Positions 34,993 to 44,798 of a DNA stretch of 64,000 nt are shown here, one piece after another. Position 1 is the first letter of the stretch. Each line of letters starts with the position of its first letter. The position numbers and the translations under genes are program-made. This DNA comes from Streptomyces olivochromogenes. GTDB taxonomy: Bacteria > Actinomycetota > Actinomycetes > Streptomycetales > Streptomycetaceae. The notes under the pieces were generated by a model, which worked only from the letters and a program-made list of their open reading frames with translations, ran no database searches and had not been told where the DNA came from. The DNA lies in contig NZ_KQ948455.1 of the NCBI RefSeq assembly GCF_001514115.1, positions 172,709-236,708 on the forward strand, written 5' to 3'.

Positions 34993-37260
34993 ATGTCCCA
35001 CGACGGCGTCGGACTGCGCGCGGTGATGCGCTCGGTCGCGTTCCTCACCGCGGGCGCGCTCGCGGTACCCGCCCTCGCCGCGTGCAGTGCCGACGACGAG
35101 GTCGCCAAGCCCCTTGCCGCGCAGGACATCGCACCCGCGACCCGCGACCGGATCGCGGACGGCGGCACCCTCCGCTGGGCGGTGGACGCCGTACCGCAGA
35201 CCCTCAACACCTTCCAGGCGGACGCCGACGCCGGCACCTCCCGGATCGCCGGCGCCGTACTGCCCTCCCTGTACCGCCTCGACCCGAACGGCACCCCCCA
35301 GCTCAACCCCGACTACCTCGAATCGGCCAAGATCGTCGAGACCGAGCCCAAGCAGGTCGTGCTCTACAAGCTCAACCAGCAGGCGGTCTGGAGCGACGGC
35401 CGCGAGATCGGCGCCGCCGACTTCGCCGCCCAGTGGCGCGCCCTGTCCGGCAAGGACAGCGCGTACTGGACGGCCCGCAACGCCGGCTACGACCGCATCG
35501 AGAAGATCGAGCAGGGCAAGAGCAACCTGGAGGTCCGCGTCACCTTCAGTCGCCCCTACGCCGACTGGAAGTCGCTCTTCTCACCGCTGTACCCCAAGGA
35601 CGCGATGGGCACCGCGGACGCCTTCAACGACGGGACGCGCACCAAGCTCCAGGCCACCGCGGGCCCCTTCGCCCTCCAGAAGATCGACCACAAGGACGGC
35701 CAGGTCCTCCTCACCCGCAACCCGCACTGGTGGGGCCGCCCCGCCAAGCTCTCCGAGATCGCGCTGGTCGCCGTCCCGCGCGACAAGCGGGCCGAGGCGC
35801 TCGGCGCCGACAAGGTCGACCTGGCCGAGATCGACCCCGAAGAGGCCGGCCGGATCACGCTCGCCGCCCGCGACAAGGGGCCCGCCCCGTTGCAGGGACC
35901 GGGCTCCGCGCTCACACCCGCGAAAGCGCTGCGTTCCTGGGCGGTCGCGCACGGCTCCGACGAGCAGGCCGCGTCGGACGAGATCAAGGCCCGCAAGAAG
36001 CAGCGCACGGCGAGCGCGACGTACGCCCGTCAGCAGACGTCCCTGCGCGACTTCGTGGTCCGCAAGTCCCTGGAGCCCGCCTACACCCAGCTGGCCCTGA
36101 ACGGCTCCGAGGGCCCGCTCGCCGACGAGCGCGTCCGCCGCGCCGTCGCCCGCGCGATCAACCGCGACGAACTCGCCAAGATCGTCCTGGGCCCGCTGGG
36201 CCTGCCCGCCGTCCCGGTCGGCAGCCACCTCGCGCTCTCCGGCCAGCCGGACTACGCCGACAACAGCGGCGCGCTCGGCGGTCAGGACACCAAGGAGGCG
36301 CAGGCGCTGCTGGCGGATGCCGGGTGGGTGCCCGGGGGACCGGTGAACGAGCAGCAACAGCAGCAGAAGAAGGACAAGGACAAGGCGGCCGGGCCCGAGG
36401 GCAAGAAGGCGGACTCCGACCCCGACTCGGACGACGGAACGTTCATCGTCGGCGAGGACGACAAGAACGGCGAGGCCGACCGGGACAAGAAGGACCCGAA
36501 GGACCACGCCGCGAAGCAGGGGAAGGACGAGAAGCACGGGAAGAAGGACGAGAAGCAGCACGCGGGCGACGAGGCAGGCAAGGATGTCGACGGCAGGCAG
36601 TACGCCCCCAAGGACAACCGGCAGGGCGGGGCGCCCGGCGCCTACGCGCCCAAGGGCACGGCCGCCCCGGCGGGCGCCGCGGCCGGCGCGCTCGCCAAGG
36701 ACGGCAAGGCGCTGACCCTGCGCTTCGTCCTGCCCTCGGGTCCCGGTTCGGACTCGCTGCGCACGGTCGCCGACCAGATCTCGCGGATGCTGGAGAGCAT
36801 CGGCATCCGTACCGAGACGTCCAGGGTGCCGGACGACAGCTATTTCAAGGACCACATCGCCTCGGGCCAGTACGACCTGGCGCTGTACTCCTGGCCCGCC
36901 TCGGCCTTCCCCGCCACCGACGCCCGCCCGATCTACGCGAAGCCGGTCCCGGCCGCCGACGGCTCCCTCGCCGTCGAGCAGAACTACACCCGGGTCGGCA
37001 CCGACCAGGTCGACCAGCTCTTCGACCAGGCCATCGCGACGCTGGACGAGGACGAGTCGCGTGCCCTGGTCCGCAAGGCCGACGCCCGGATCTGGGCCGC
37101 CGCCGGATCGATTCCCCTCTATCAGCGCCCCCAGCTCACGGCCACCCGCCTGGACCTCGCCAACGCCGGCGCCTTCGGGTTCCAGACTCCCCTCTATGAG
37201 GACATGGGCTTCTTGAAGAAGGGCGCGCAGGGGGGAACGGCAACCCAGAAGGACAGGTAG
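34993..37260 (+). CDS. ABC transporter family substrate-binding lipoprotein
   Basis: The protein has 755 residues. It has a lipobox at LAVPALAAC. The N-terminal part follows the SBP_bac_5 pattern (GTLRWAVDAVPQTLNTF, NPHWWGRPAKLSEI). A long charged insert of about 110 residues rich in Lys, Asp and Gln lies near residues 450-560. The C-terminal SBP half resumes at LTLRFVLPSGPGSDSLRT. No permease gene adjoins it, so it may be an orphan binding protein. The ATG 34993 (GGAGG 8 nt upstream) is preferred over GTG 34990. Confidence 0.85.
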   Translation: MSHDGVGLRAVMRSVAFLTAGALAVPALAACSADDEVAKPLAAQDIAPATRDRIADGGTLRWAVDAVPQTLNTFQADADAGTSRIAGAVLPSLYRLDPNGTPQLNPDYLESAKIVETEPKQVVLYKLNQQAVWSDGREIGAADFAAQWRALSGKDSAYWTARNAGYDRIEKIEQGKSNLEVRVTFSRPYADWKSLFSPLYPKDAMGTADAFNDGTRTKLQATAGPFALQKIDHKDGQVLLTRNPHWWGRPAKLSEIALVAVPRDKRAEALGADKVDLAEIDPEEAGRITLAARDKGPAPLQGPGSALTPAKALRSWAVAHGSDEQAASDEIKARKKQRTASATYARQQTSLRDFVVRKSLEPAYTQLALNGSEGPLADERVRRAVARAINRDELAKIVLGPLGLPAVPVGSHLALSGQPDYADNSGALGGQDTKEAQALLADAGWVPGGPVNEQQQQQKKDKDKAAGPEGKKADSDPDSDDGTFIVGEDDKNGEADRDKKDPKDHAAKQGKDEKHGKKDEKQHAGDEAGKDVDGRQYAPKDNRQGGAPGAYAPKGTAAPAGAAAGALAKDGKALTLRFVLPSGPGSDSLRTVADQISRMLESIGIRTETSRVPDDSYFKDHIASGQYDLALYSWPASAFPATDARPIYAKPVPAADGSLAVEQNYTRVGTDQVDQLFDQAIATLDEDESRALVRKADARIWAAAGSIPLYQRPQLTATRLDLANAGAFGFQTPLYEDMGFLKKGAQGGTATQKDR

Positions 37261-37294
37261 GAAGGGCAGGCAGGAAGGGCGATCGGCGTCGCCC

Positions 37295-37326
37295 ACGGCC
37301 TCCGCGGACTAGCCCGCGGAGGCCGT
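37295..37326 (+). terminator. Terminator after the lipoprotein gene
   Basis: A perfect 13-bp inverted repeat (37295-37307 and 37314-37326) with a 6-nt loop lies 34 bp past the stop codon. No T tract is present. Confidence 0.8.
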
Positions 37327-37441
37327 GCCCGTCAAGGCCACGTACCATGGGGTAAGGCCGTGGCGTGTCCAGCCCGGCAGGGTCCGCGTAGCACTGACGT
37401 ACGCGCAGGCCGTCCACTCACTCCGGGAGAAGCGCCTCAAT

Positions 37442-39349
37442 ATGGCCACGCGCCACGACATCCGCAACGTCGCCATCGTCGCCCACGTCGACCATGGCAA
37501 GACCACCCTGGTCGATGCCATGCTCAAGCAGGCCGGTGCCTTCGCCGCGCACGCCGCCGAGTCGCTTGACGACCGCATGATGGACTCGAACGACCTGGAG
37601 CGTGAGAAGGGCATCACGATCCTGGCCAAGAACACGGCCGTGAAGTACCACCCGAAGGATGGTGGTGAGGTCATCACCATCAACATCATCGACACCCCGG
37701 GCCACGCCGACTTCGGTGGCGAGGTCGAGCGCGGTCTGTCGATGGTGGACGCGGTCGTCCTCCTCGTCGACGCCTCCGAGGGCCCGCTGCCGCAGACCCG
37801 CTTCGTGCTGCGCAAGGCGCTGCAGGCCCGCCTGCCCGTCATCCTGTGCATCAACAAGACGGACCGTCCCGACTCGCGCATCGACGAGGTCGTGAACGAG
37901 GCGTACGACCTCTTCCTCGACCTCGACGCCGACGAGGACCAGATCGAGTTCCCGATCGTCTACGCGTGTGCGCGTGACGGCGTCGCCTCCCTGACCAAGC
38001 CGGAGAACGGCACGGTCCCGCAGGACAGCGACAACCTGGAGCCGTTCTTCACCACGATCCTGGAGTCCGTCCCGGCCCCGTCCTACGACGAGTCCGCCCC
38101 GCTCCAGGCGCACGTCACCAACCTGGACGCCGACAACTTCCTCGGCCGTATCGCGCTGCTCCGCGTCGAGCAGGGCGAGCTGCGCAAGGGCCAGACCGTC
38201 ACGTGGATCAAGCGCGACGGCACGATGTCCAACGTCCGCATCACCGAGCTGCTGATGACCGAGGCGCTCACCCGCAAGCCGGCCGAGAAGGCGGGCCCGG
38301 GTGACATCTGCGCGGTCGCCGGTATCCCGGACATCATGATCGGCGAGACGCTTGCCGACCCCGAGAACCCGATCGCGCTGCCGCTGATCACGGTCGACGA
38401 GCCGGCCATCTCGATGACCATCGGCACGAACACCTCGCCGCTGGTCGGCCGCGGCGGCACCGGCAAGGGCGCCACCGCCAAGGCCGCGGTCAAGGACCGC
38501 AAGGTCACCGCCCGCCAGGTCAAGGACCGCCTCGACCGCGAGCTGGTCGGTAACGTCTCCCTGCGGGTGCTGGACACCGAGCGTCCGGACGCCTGGGAGG
38601 TCCAGGGCCGTGGTGAGCTCGCGCTCGCCATCCTGGTGGAGCAGATGCGCCGCGAGGGCTTCGAGCTGACCATCGGCAAGCCGCAGGTGGTCACCCAGAT
38701 GATCGACGGCAAGGTCCACGAGCCGGTCGAGCGCATGACGATCGACGTGCCCGAGGAGCACATGGGCGCGGTCACGCAGCTCATGGGCGTCCGCAAGGGC
38801 CGTATGGACAACATGTCGAACCACGGCTCCGGCTGGGTCCGCCTGGAGTTCGTCGTGCCCTCCCGCGGCCTCATCGGCTTCCGGACCGAGTTCCTGACCG
38901 GCACGCGCGGCACGGGCATCGCCCACTCCATCCACGAGGGCCACGAGCCGTGGTTCGGCACCCTGACGACCCGGAACAACGGTTCGCTGGTCGCCGACCG
39001 CGCCGGTGCCGTCACCGCGTTCGCGATGACGAACCTCCAGGAGCGCGGTGTGCTGTTCACCGACCCCGGCACCGAGGTGTACGAGGGCATGATCGTCGGC
39101 GAGAACTCGCGTGCCGACGACATGGACGTGAACATCACCAAGGAGAAGAAGCTCACCAACATGCGCTCCGCCGCCGCCGACTCGTTCGAGGCGATCGTGC
39201 CGCCGCGCAAGCTCTCCCTTGAGCAGTCCCTGGAGTTCTGCCGCGACGACGAGTGCGTCGAGGTGACCCCGGAGGCCGTGCGTATCCGCAAGGTCGTCCT
39301 GGACCAGAAGGAGCGCGGTCGCAGCGCCAGCCGGGCCAAGCACGGCTGA
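37442..39349 (+). CDS. typA: Translational GTPase TypA/BipA
   Basis: The protein has 635 residues. Ribosome-binding GTPase of the EF-G family, important in stress and 50S maturation. G1 AHVDHGKTT (residues 14-22), G2 REKGITI, G3 DTPGHADF and G4 NKTD are intact. The BipA C-terminal domain includes GLIGFRTEFLT and GTLTTRNNGSL. The ATG at 37442 has GGGAGAAG upstream; an earlier in-frame start would add 39 residues lacking in the family. Confidence 0.97.
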   Translation: MATRHDIRNVAIVAHVDHGKTTLVDAMLKQAGAFAAHAAESLDDRMMDSNDLEREKGITILAKNTAVKYHPKDGGEVITINIIDTPGHADFGGEVERGLSMVDAVVLLVDASEGPLPQTRFVLRKALQARLPVILCINKTDRPDSRIDEVVNEAYDLFLDLDADEDQIEFPIVYACARDGVASLTKPENGTVPQDSDNLEPFFTTILESVPAPSYDESAPLQAHVTNLDADNFLGRIALLRVEQGELRKGQTVTWIKRDGTMSNVRITELLMTEALTRKPAEKAGPGDICAVAGIPDIMIGETLADPENPIALPLITVDEPAISMTIGTNTSPLVGRGGTGKGATAKAAVKDRKVTARQVKDRLDRELVGNVSLRVLDTERPDAWEVQGRGELALAILVEQMRREGFELTIGKPQVVTQMIDGKVHEPVERMTIDVPEEHMGAVTQLMGVRKGRMDNMSNHGSGWVRLEFVVPSRGLIGFRTEFLTGTRGTGIAHSIHEGHEPWFGTLTTRNNGSLVADRAGAVTAFAMTNLQERGVLFTDPGTEVYEGMIVGENSRADDMDVNITKEKKLTNMRSAAADSFEAIVPPRKLSLEQSLEFCRDDECVEVTPEAVRIRKVVLDQKERGRSASRAKHG

Positions 39350-39372
39350 CCTCGGCCGTTCCGCAGTGATTT

Positions 39373-39400
39373 CGGGCACCTCGCATTCGCGGGGTGCCCG
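39373..39400 (+). terminator. Terminator of typA
   Basis: A 12-bp stem (39373-39384 and 39389-39400) with one G-T pair and an ATTC loop lies 24 bp past the stop. A run of nine G follows at 39408-39416. Confidence 0.8.
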
Positions 39401-39416
39401 TTGCGTTGGGGGGGGG

Positions 39417-40072
39417 CGCGCCGAGCGTGACGCGCGGTTTGCGCTGACGTACGGGGCTGCGATAGGGCGCAGAGCGAGGGGAGGGTAGGGAAAACCCTTC
39501 ATTACGGAGGAGGAGCCCTCCAAAATGGCCGGTTCCCACTACCCTGCAGTCACGTGGGTCCCGGCCGCACGGCGCGTCTCGGCGTCGTGATCACACCGTC
39601 GGGGACGAACCCGCTGGATCAGCGAACGGCCTTGTCATGGAAGCCCGTTGACCGCGAAACGGGGCAGTTGCCTCCGCCGGTCCGGGGTGGGTGGGCACGC
39701 CGATGGCACCCCCACATGACGGCCACGATAGCCGCAACCCCTTTTTTCGCTCCGAGCGTCCGCAATGCGGACGGTCGAGACCGATAGATGTGTAACAAGT
39801 CCGTTTCGCAGGGATCTTTCAGCAAACCCTTTGTCCGGATTTTGGAAGAAGTAGGCGACAGGTGTGATCGAACCGAGACCTTGTGAGTGTGGTCGGGCTC
39901 TGGCCCATGGCAGATAGTTAGGCGCGTAGAGCTCGGACCAACGGGCCATACGCCTTCAGGTGGCGTCGGCTTGCGAGCGCAGGGGGCACCAGCACTTTCT
40001 CCGTCCCGAGTGTCGGCAGTGTGACTAGTGCTCCCTTTTGCGGTGAACCAATGGACTCATGAGGAGGAACCC
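39417..40072 (+). promoter_or_regulatory. Long regulatory region before the first Opp/BldK-type operon
   Basis: About 650 bp with no convincing gene, though several short open frames occur. A GTCCGC/GCGGAC hairpin is at 39757-39773. The 39780-39860 part is AT richer than its surroundings and contains AAACCCTTTGTCCGG. The ribosome site GAGGAGG lies 5 nt before the first gene. I could not assign -35/-10 boxes with confidence. A long 5' leader or a distant promoter is expected. Confidence 0.4.
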
Positions 40073-41698
40073 ATGCGCGGTGCCAAGAGCGCCAAGTGGG
40101 TCGCGATAGCCGCGGTTGTGGCGCTGGGAGCGACCGCCTGTGGTGGTGGCGGTGGCGACAAGGGCAGCGACAGCAAGGCCGCCGTCGACCCGGCCGGTAA
40201 GTTCTCGGTCGAGGTGGGCGAGCCGCAGAACCCGCTGCAGCCGGCCAACACCATGGAGTCCAACGGCAGCATTGTCATCAAGTCGCTCTTCTCGCAGCTC
40301 GTGAGCTACGACGACAAGGGCAACATCGTCTACGTGAACGCGCAGTCGGTGGACACGAAGGACAACAAGACCTACACGGTCAAGCTGAAGTCGGGCTGGA
40401 AGTTCCACGACGGCACGCCGGTGACCGCCACGTCCTACGTCAAGGCGTGGAACTGGGCCGCCGCCCCGGCGAACAAGCAGACCAACAGCTTCTGGTTCTC
40501 CGACATCGCGGGCTACGACGACGTCGCCCCGGCGAAGGGCAAGCCGAAGGCCACGGAGATGTCCGGTCTGAAGGTCGTCGACGACAGCACCTTCACGATC
40601 ACGCTCTCCAAGGCGATCCCCTACTACGTCTACAAGCTCGGCTACGAGGTCTTCTCGCCGCTGCCCGAGTCCTTCTACAAGGACCCGAAGGCCGCGGGTG
40701 AGCACCCGATCGGCAACGGCCCGTACAAGTTCGTCAGCTGGGCGCACAAGAAGCAGATCGAGGTCGCCAAGTTCGACGGCTACCAGGGTCCGGACAAGGC
40801 CAAGAACGGTGGTGTGCTCTTCAAGAACTACACCAACCTGGAGACGGCCTACGAGGACCTGAAGTCGGGCAACGTCGACGTTCTGCGTCAGGTCGCCCCG
40901 AAGGACCTGCCGGTCTACAAGTCGGACCTCGGCAGCCGCGCGGTGGACAAGGCGTACTCGGCGATCCAGACGATCACGCCGGCCTTCTACACCAAGCAGT
41001 GGAAGGACATCAACCCGAAGGTCCTGCAGGGCCTGTCGATGGCGATCGACCGCGCCACCATCACCAAGACGGTGCTCCAGGGCACCCGTGAGCCGGCCAC
41101 GGGCTGGGTCGCGAAGGGTGTGCTCGGCTACGAGCCGAACGTCGGCGGTGACGTCTTCACGTACAACCCGACCAAGGCGAAGCAGCTCATCAAGGACGGC
41201 GGCGGCGTCCCGGGCAACGCCATGACCATCCAGTACAACGCTGACGGCGGTCACAAGGAGTGGGTGGAGGCGGTCTGCAACTCGATCACCAACGCCACCG
41301 GTGTCAAGTGCTCCGGCGACTCCAAGGCCGACTTCCAGGCCGACCTGGACGCGCGTGACGCGCACTCGGTCAAGTCCATGTACCGCAGTGGCTGGGTGCT
41401 CGACTTCCCGATGAACGCGAACTTCATCCGTGACCTGTTCGGCACCAAGTCGGACGGCAACACGAGCGGGTTCTCGAACAAGAAGATCGACGCCGACATC
41501 GCCGCGGCCGACTCCGCCAGCTCCCTCGCGGACTCGGAGAAGAAGTACCAGGACATCGAGAAGGAGCTCGTCAACTACATGCCGAGCATTCCGCTCTGGT
41601 ACTACAAGGTCAACGCGGGCTACTCGGACAAGGTCACCGGCGTCGAGTACGCCCAGGACGGCGACCCGATCCTGACCGGCGTTCAGGTCAAGAAGTAA
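40073..41698 (+). CDS. Oligopeptide ABC transporter substrate-binding lipoprotein
   Basis: The protein has 541 residues. Lipobox ALGATAC near residue 22, followed by GGGGG, then a full SBP_bac_5 fold (VKLKSGWKFHDGTPVTATSY, LSMAIDRATITKTVLQG). It captures extracellular peptides for the permease encoded downstream. ATG is preceded by GAGGAGG at 5 nt. The operon sits just after typA, as bldK does in S. coelicolor, but the gene order there places a permease first, so this is called BldK-like, not BldKB. Confidence 0.93.
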   Translation: MRGAKSAKWVAIAAVVALGATACGGGGGDKGSDSKAAVDPAGKFSVEVGEPQNPLQPANTMESNGSIVIKSLFSQLVSYDDKGNIVYVNAQSVDTKDNKTYTVKLKSGWKFHDGTPVTATSYVKAWNWAAAPANKQTNSFWFSDIAGYDDVAPAKGKPKATEMSGLKVVDDSTFTITLSKAIPYYVYKLGYEVFSPLPESFYKDPKAAGEHPIGNGPYKFVSWAHKKQIEVAKFDGYQGPDKAKNGGVLFKNYTNLETAYEDLKSGNVDVLRQVAPKDLPVYKSDLGSRAVDKAYSAIQTITPAFYTKQWKDINPKVLQGLSMAIDRATITKTVLQGTREPATGWVAKGVLGYEPNVGGDVFTYNPTKAKQLIKDGGGVPGNAMTIQYNADGGHKEWVEAVCNSITNATGVKCSGDSKADFQADLDARDAHSVKSMYRSGWVLDFPMNANFIRDLFGTKSDGNTSGFSNKKIDADIAAADSASSLADSEKKYQDIEKELVNYMPSIPLWYYKVNAGYSDKVTGVEYAQDGDPILTGVQVKK

Positions 41699-41717
41699 CC
41701 GCAATCAGCCCGTGATC

Positions 41718-41751
41718 CCGGGTGCGGCGCCGCCTTGTGCGCCGCACCCGG
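41718..41751 (+). terminator. First intra-operon hairpin after the binding-protein gene
   Basis: Perfect 13-bp stem (41718-41730 and 41739-41751), 8-nt loop, 20 bp past the stop. Probably a partial terminator that raises binding-protein mRNA over permease mRNA. Confidence 0.7.
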
Positions 41752-41770
41752 TGGGACGGCAGCGGCCGGG

Positions 41771-41817
41771 GGGCCCTTTCCATGCGCATCGTTCAGGGGT
41801 GCGCAAGGAAAGGGCCC
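41771..41817 (+). terminator. Second intra-operon hairpin
   Basis: Arms GGGCCCTTTCC (41771-41781) and GGAAAGGGCCC (41807-41817) are perfect, and an inner TGCGCA pair extends the stem beyond an A-A mismatch. It is in the same 154-bp gap as the first hairpin. Confidence 0.65.
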
Positions 41818-41852
41818 GTCGGCTGTCGTCGTAGTAACTACATGGAGGCACG

Positions 41853-42785
41853 ATGGGGCGCTACGTCGCACGACGACTGCTCCAGATGATCCCGGTCTTC
41901 ATCGGGACAACCCTGCTGATCTTTCTCATGGTCTACGCCCTGCCCGGCGACCCCGTGCGAGGCCTGTTCGGCGACAAGGGCGGAAGCCCTGCCGTCATCG
42001 CCTCACTGAGACATCAGTACGGCCTGGACCAGCCGATCCTGGTGCAGTACTACCACTACATGAAGGACATGATCCTTCACTTCGACTTCGGCACGCAGAT
42101 CGCGAGCGGCCGCCCTGTCACGGACGTCCTCAGCGAGGCGTTCCCTGTGACCCTTCGCCTCGCCTCGCTGTCTTTCGCCATCGAGGTCGTCCTGGGCATC
42201 GCCCTGGGCATCTGGGCGGGTATGCGCGCCGGGCGGTTCGCGGACAACGCGATCCTGCTGGTCTCGCTGCTGCTGATCTCCGTTCCGGTGTTCGTTCTCG
42301 GCTTCATCCTGAAGGTCGTCTTCGCCTTCCAGCTCAACTGGCTGCCGCCGAACGTGAACGACTCCACGAACTACAACGAGTTGCTGATGCCGGCGTTCGT
42401 CCTCGCGACCGCCTCACTGGCCTATGTGACCCGGCTCACCCGTACGTCGGTCGCCGAGAACCTGCGCGCCGACTACATCCGTACGGCCATCGCCAAGGGC
42501 CTGCCGCGGCGTCGTGTGGTGGGTGTCCACCTCATGCGCAACTCGCTGATCCCCGTGATCACCTACCTGGGCACCGACATCGGCGCGCTGATGGGTGGAG
42601 CCGTCGTCACCGAGGGCCTGTTCAACATCCAGGGCATCGGCGGCACGATCTACCAGTCCATCGTGCGGCGCGAAGGCACCACGCTCGTCGGCCTGGTGAC
42701 CATCCTGGTGCTGGTCTACCTCCTCGCCAGCCTGCTCGTCGACCTGCTGTACGCGGTCCTGGACCCGAGGATTCGCTATGCCTGA
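41853..42785 (+). CDS. Oligopeptide ABC transporter permease (OppB type)
   Basis: The protein has 310 residues and about six helices. N-terminal MGRYVARRLLQMIPVFIGTT is typical of OppB/DppB, and the EAA loop is RTAIAKGLPRRRVVGVH. ATG has GGAGG 4 nt upstream, next to a perfect GTAGT-A-ACTAC palindrome. Its last codons overlap the start of the second permease. Confidence 0.94.
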   Translation: MGRYVARRLLQMIPVFIGTTLLIFLMVYALPGDPVRGLFGDKGGSPAVIASLRHQYGLDQPILVQYYHYMKDMILHFDFGTQIASGRPVTDVLSEAFPVTLRLASLSFAIEVVLGIALGIWAGMRAGRFADNAILLVSLLLISVPVFVLGFILKVVFAFQLNWLPPNVNDSTNYNELLMPAFVLATASLAYVTRLTRTSVAENLRADYIRTAIAKGLPRRRVVGVHLMRNSLIPVITYLGTDIGALMGGAVVTEGLFNIQGIGGTIYQSIVRREGTTLVGLVTILVLVYLLASLLVDLLYAVLDPRIRYA

Positions 42786-43728
42786 CGTGACCAAGACCGA
42801 CGTCCAGACGGCGGTGGCGACCGACGGTGGGGCCACCACCCCGGTGGCTGCCCCCGCGGCCAAGCCGGAGAAGTCCCGCAGCCTGTGGGGCGACGCCTGG
42901 AACGACCTCCGGCACAGCTGGATCTTCGGTGTCTCGGCGGTGCTGATCCTGCTGCTGCTGACCATCACCTTCTTCCCGGGGCTGTTCACCGACACCGACC
43001 CGATCAAGGGCGATCTGGCCAAGCACTTCCTGCAGAAGCCGAAGCTGGGCCATGTGTTCTCCGCGGACTGGCTGGGCTACGACCAGCAGGGCCGCAGTGT
43101 CTACGCCCGTACCATCTACGGCACCCGGGCCTCCGTGGCCGTGGGCTTCGGCACCACCCTCGCGGTGACGGTCGTGGGCGGCCTGATGGGCATGATCGCC
43201 GGATACTTCGGCGGCATCGTCGACTCGATCCTGTCGCGTCTGACGGACGTCTTCTTCGGCATCCCGTTCCTGCTCGCCACCATGGTCGTGCTGACCTCCT
43301 TCCCGGACCGCACGACCTGGGTCGTCATCGGCGCGCTGGCCGCCTTCGGCTGGACGCAGATCGCCCGCGTGATGCGCGGCGCGGTGATCACCACCAAGCA
43401 GGCCGACTATGTTCACGCGGCCAAGGCCCTGGGTGCGAGCACCCCGCGGATCATGTTCCGGCACATCCTGCCGAACACCCTCGCCCCCGTGATCGTCGTC
43501 TCCACCATCTCGCTCGGTGTCTACATCTCCGCCGAGGCGACCCTGTCCTTCCTCGGACTCGGCCTCAACGGCGTGTCCTGGGGCAACGACATCTCCGACG
43601 GCGGCAACCAGATCCGCGTGGCGCAGTGGATCATGCTGTACCCGTCGATCATGCTCAGCATCACGGTGCTGGCGTTCATCATGCTCGGTGAGGCCGTCCG
43701 TAACGCCCTCGACCCGAAGCTGCGCTGA
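42778..43728 (+). CDS. Oligopeptide ABC transporter permease (OppC type)
   Basis: The protein has 316 residues. N-terminal cytoplasmic Ala/Pro tail, one leading helix, a large periplasmic loop and the EAA motif HAAKALGASTPRIMFRHILP. It forms the transmembrane pore with the preceding permease. ATG overlaps the upstream stop (ATGCCTGA), so translation is coupled. Confidence 0.94.
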   Translation: MPDVTKTDVQTAVATDGGATTPVAAPAAKPEKSRSLWGDAWNDLRHSWIFGVSAVLILLLLTITFFPGLFTDTDPIKGDLAKHFLQKPKLGHVFSADWLGYDQQGRSVYARTIYGTRASVAVGFGTTLAVTVVGGLMGMIAGYFGGIVDSILSRLTDVFFGIPFLLATMVVLTSFPDRTTWVVIGALAAFGWTQIARVMRGAVITTKQADYVHAAKALGASTPRIMFRHILPNTLAPVIVVSTISLGVYISAEATLSFLGLGLNGVSWGNDISDGGNQIRVAQWIMLYPSIMLSITVLAFIMLGEAVRNALDPKLR

Positions 43729-43739
43729 GGGAGGCGTAC

Positions 43740-44798
43740 GTGACCATCATCGAAGACTCAGTCCCGGTGCCCGCCCCGCGTAAGGGCGGCGCCGACGACG
43801 GGCCGCTGCTCGAAGTGCGTGACCTGCACGTCGAGTTCCACACCCGCGAGGGCGTGGCCAAGGCGGTCAACGGCGTCAACTACAGCGTCAGCGCGGGCGA
43901 GACCCTCGCCGTGCTCGGCGAGTCCGGCTCCGGCAAGTCCGTGACCGCGCAGGCGATCATGGGCATCCTCGACATGCCGCCGGCGAGGATCCCGCAGGGC
44001 GAGATCCTCTTCCGCGGCCAGGACATGCTCAAGATGTCCGGCGAGGAGCGCCGCAAGATCCGCGGCCAGAAGATCGCCATGATCTTCCAGGACGCGCTCA
44101 GCTCGCTCAACCCGGTCCTGTCCGTCGGCTACCAGCTCGGCGAGATGTTCCGGGTGCACCAGGGCCTCTCCAAGAAGGAGGCCAAGGCCAAGGCGATCGA
44201 GCTGATGGACCGGGTGAAGATCCCGGCCGCCGCGGCTCGCGTGAACGACTACCCCCACCAGTTCTCGGGCGGTATGCGCCAGCGCATCATGATCGCGATG
44301 GCGCTGGCCCTGGAACCGGACCTGATCATCGCGGACGAGCCCACCACGGCGCTCGACGTGACGGTCCAGGCCCAGGTCATGGACCTGCTCGCGGACCTTC
44401 AGCGCGAGTACAACATGGGCCTGATCCTGATCACCCACGACCTCGGCGTCGTCGCCGACGTCGCGGACAAGATCGCCGTGATGTACGCGGGCCGGATCGT
44501 GGAGCGCGCCCCGGTCCACGAGCTGTACAAGCGCCCCGCGCACCCGTACACGCGGGGTCTGCTGGACTCGATCCCGCGCCTGGACCAGAAGGGCCAGGAG
44601 CTGTACGCGATCAAGGGGCTGCCGCCCAACCTGCTGCGCATTCCGACCGGCTGCGCGTTCAACCCGCGCTGCCCCAAGGCCCAGGACATCTGCCGCACCG
44701 ACGTGCCGGCACTGCTCCCGGTGAGCGAGCAGGACGGCACCGAGCTGGTCGGCCGCGGTTCGGCCTGCCACTTCTGGAAGGAGACGATCCATGGCTGA
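43740..44798 (+). CDS. Oligopeptide ABC transporter ATP-binding protein (OppD type)
   Basis: The protein has 352 residues. Walker A GESGSGKS, Q loop IFQDALSSLNP, signature FSGGMRQR, Walker B LIIADEPTTALD and H-loop THDLGVVADVAD are present. The C-terminal oligopeptide region has the Cys-rich FNPRCPKAQDIC motif. GTG has GGGAGG 5 nt upstream. Confidence 0.95.
   Translation: MTIIEDSVPVPAPRKGGADDGPLLEVRDLHVEFHTREGVAKAVNGVNYSVSAGETLAVLGESGSGKSVTAQAIMGILDMPPARIPQGEILFRGQDMLKMSGEERRKIRGQKIAMIFQDALSSLNPVLSVGYQLGEMFRVHQGLSKKEAKAKAIELMDRVKIPAAAARVNDYPHQFSGGMRQRIMIAMALALEPDLIIADEPTTALDVTVQAQVMDLLADLQREYNMGLILITHDLGVVADVADKIAVMYAGRIVERAPVHELYKRPAHPYTRGLLDSIPRLDQKGQELYAIKGLPPNLLRIPTGCAFNPRCPKAQDICRTDVPALLPVSEQDGTELVGRGSACHFWKETIHG

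Noticed and set aside
39554..39949. Short open frames on both strands before the first Opp operon
   Set aside because: No good ribosome sites or codon bias; left as regulatory space.
40025..41704. A 559-codon minus-strand frame over the first binding-protein gene
   Set aside because: Mirror of a clear lipoprotein gene; typical of 70 percent GC DNA.
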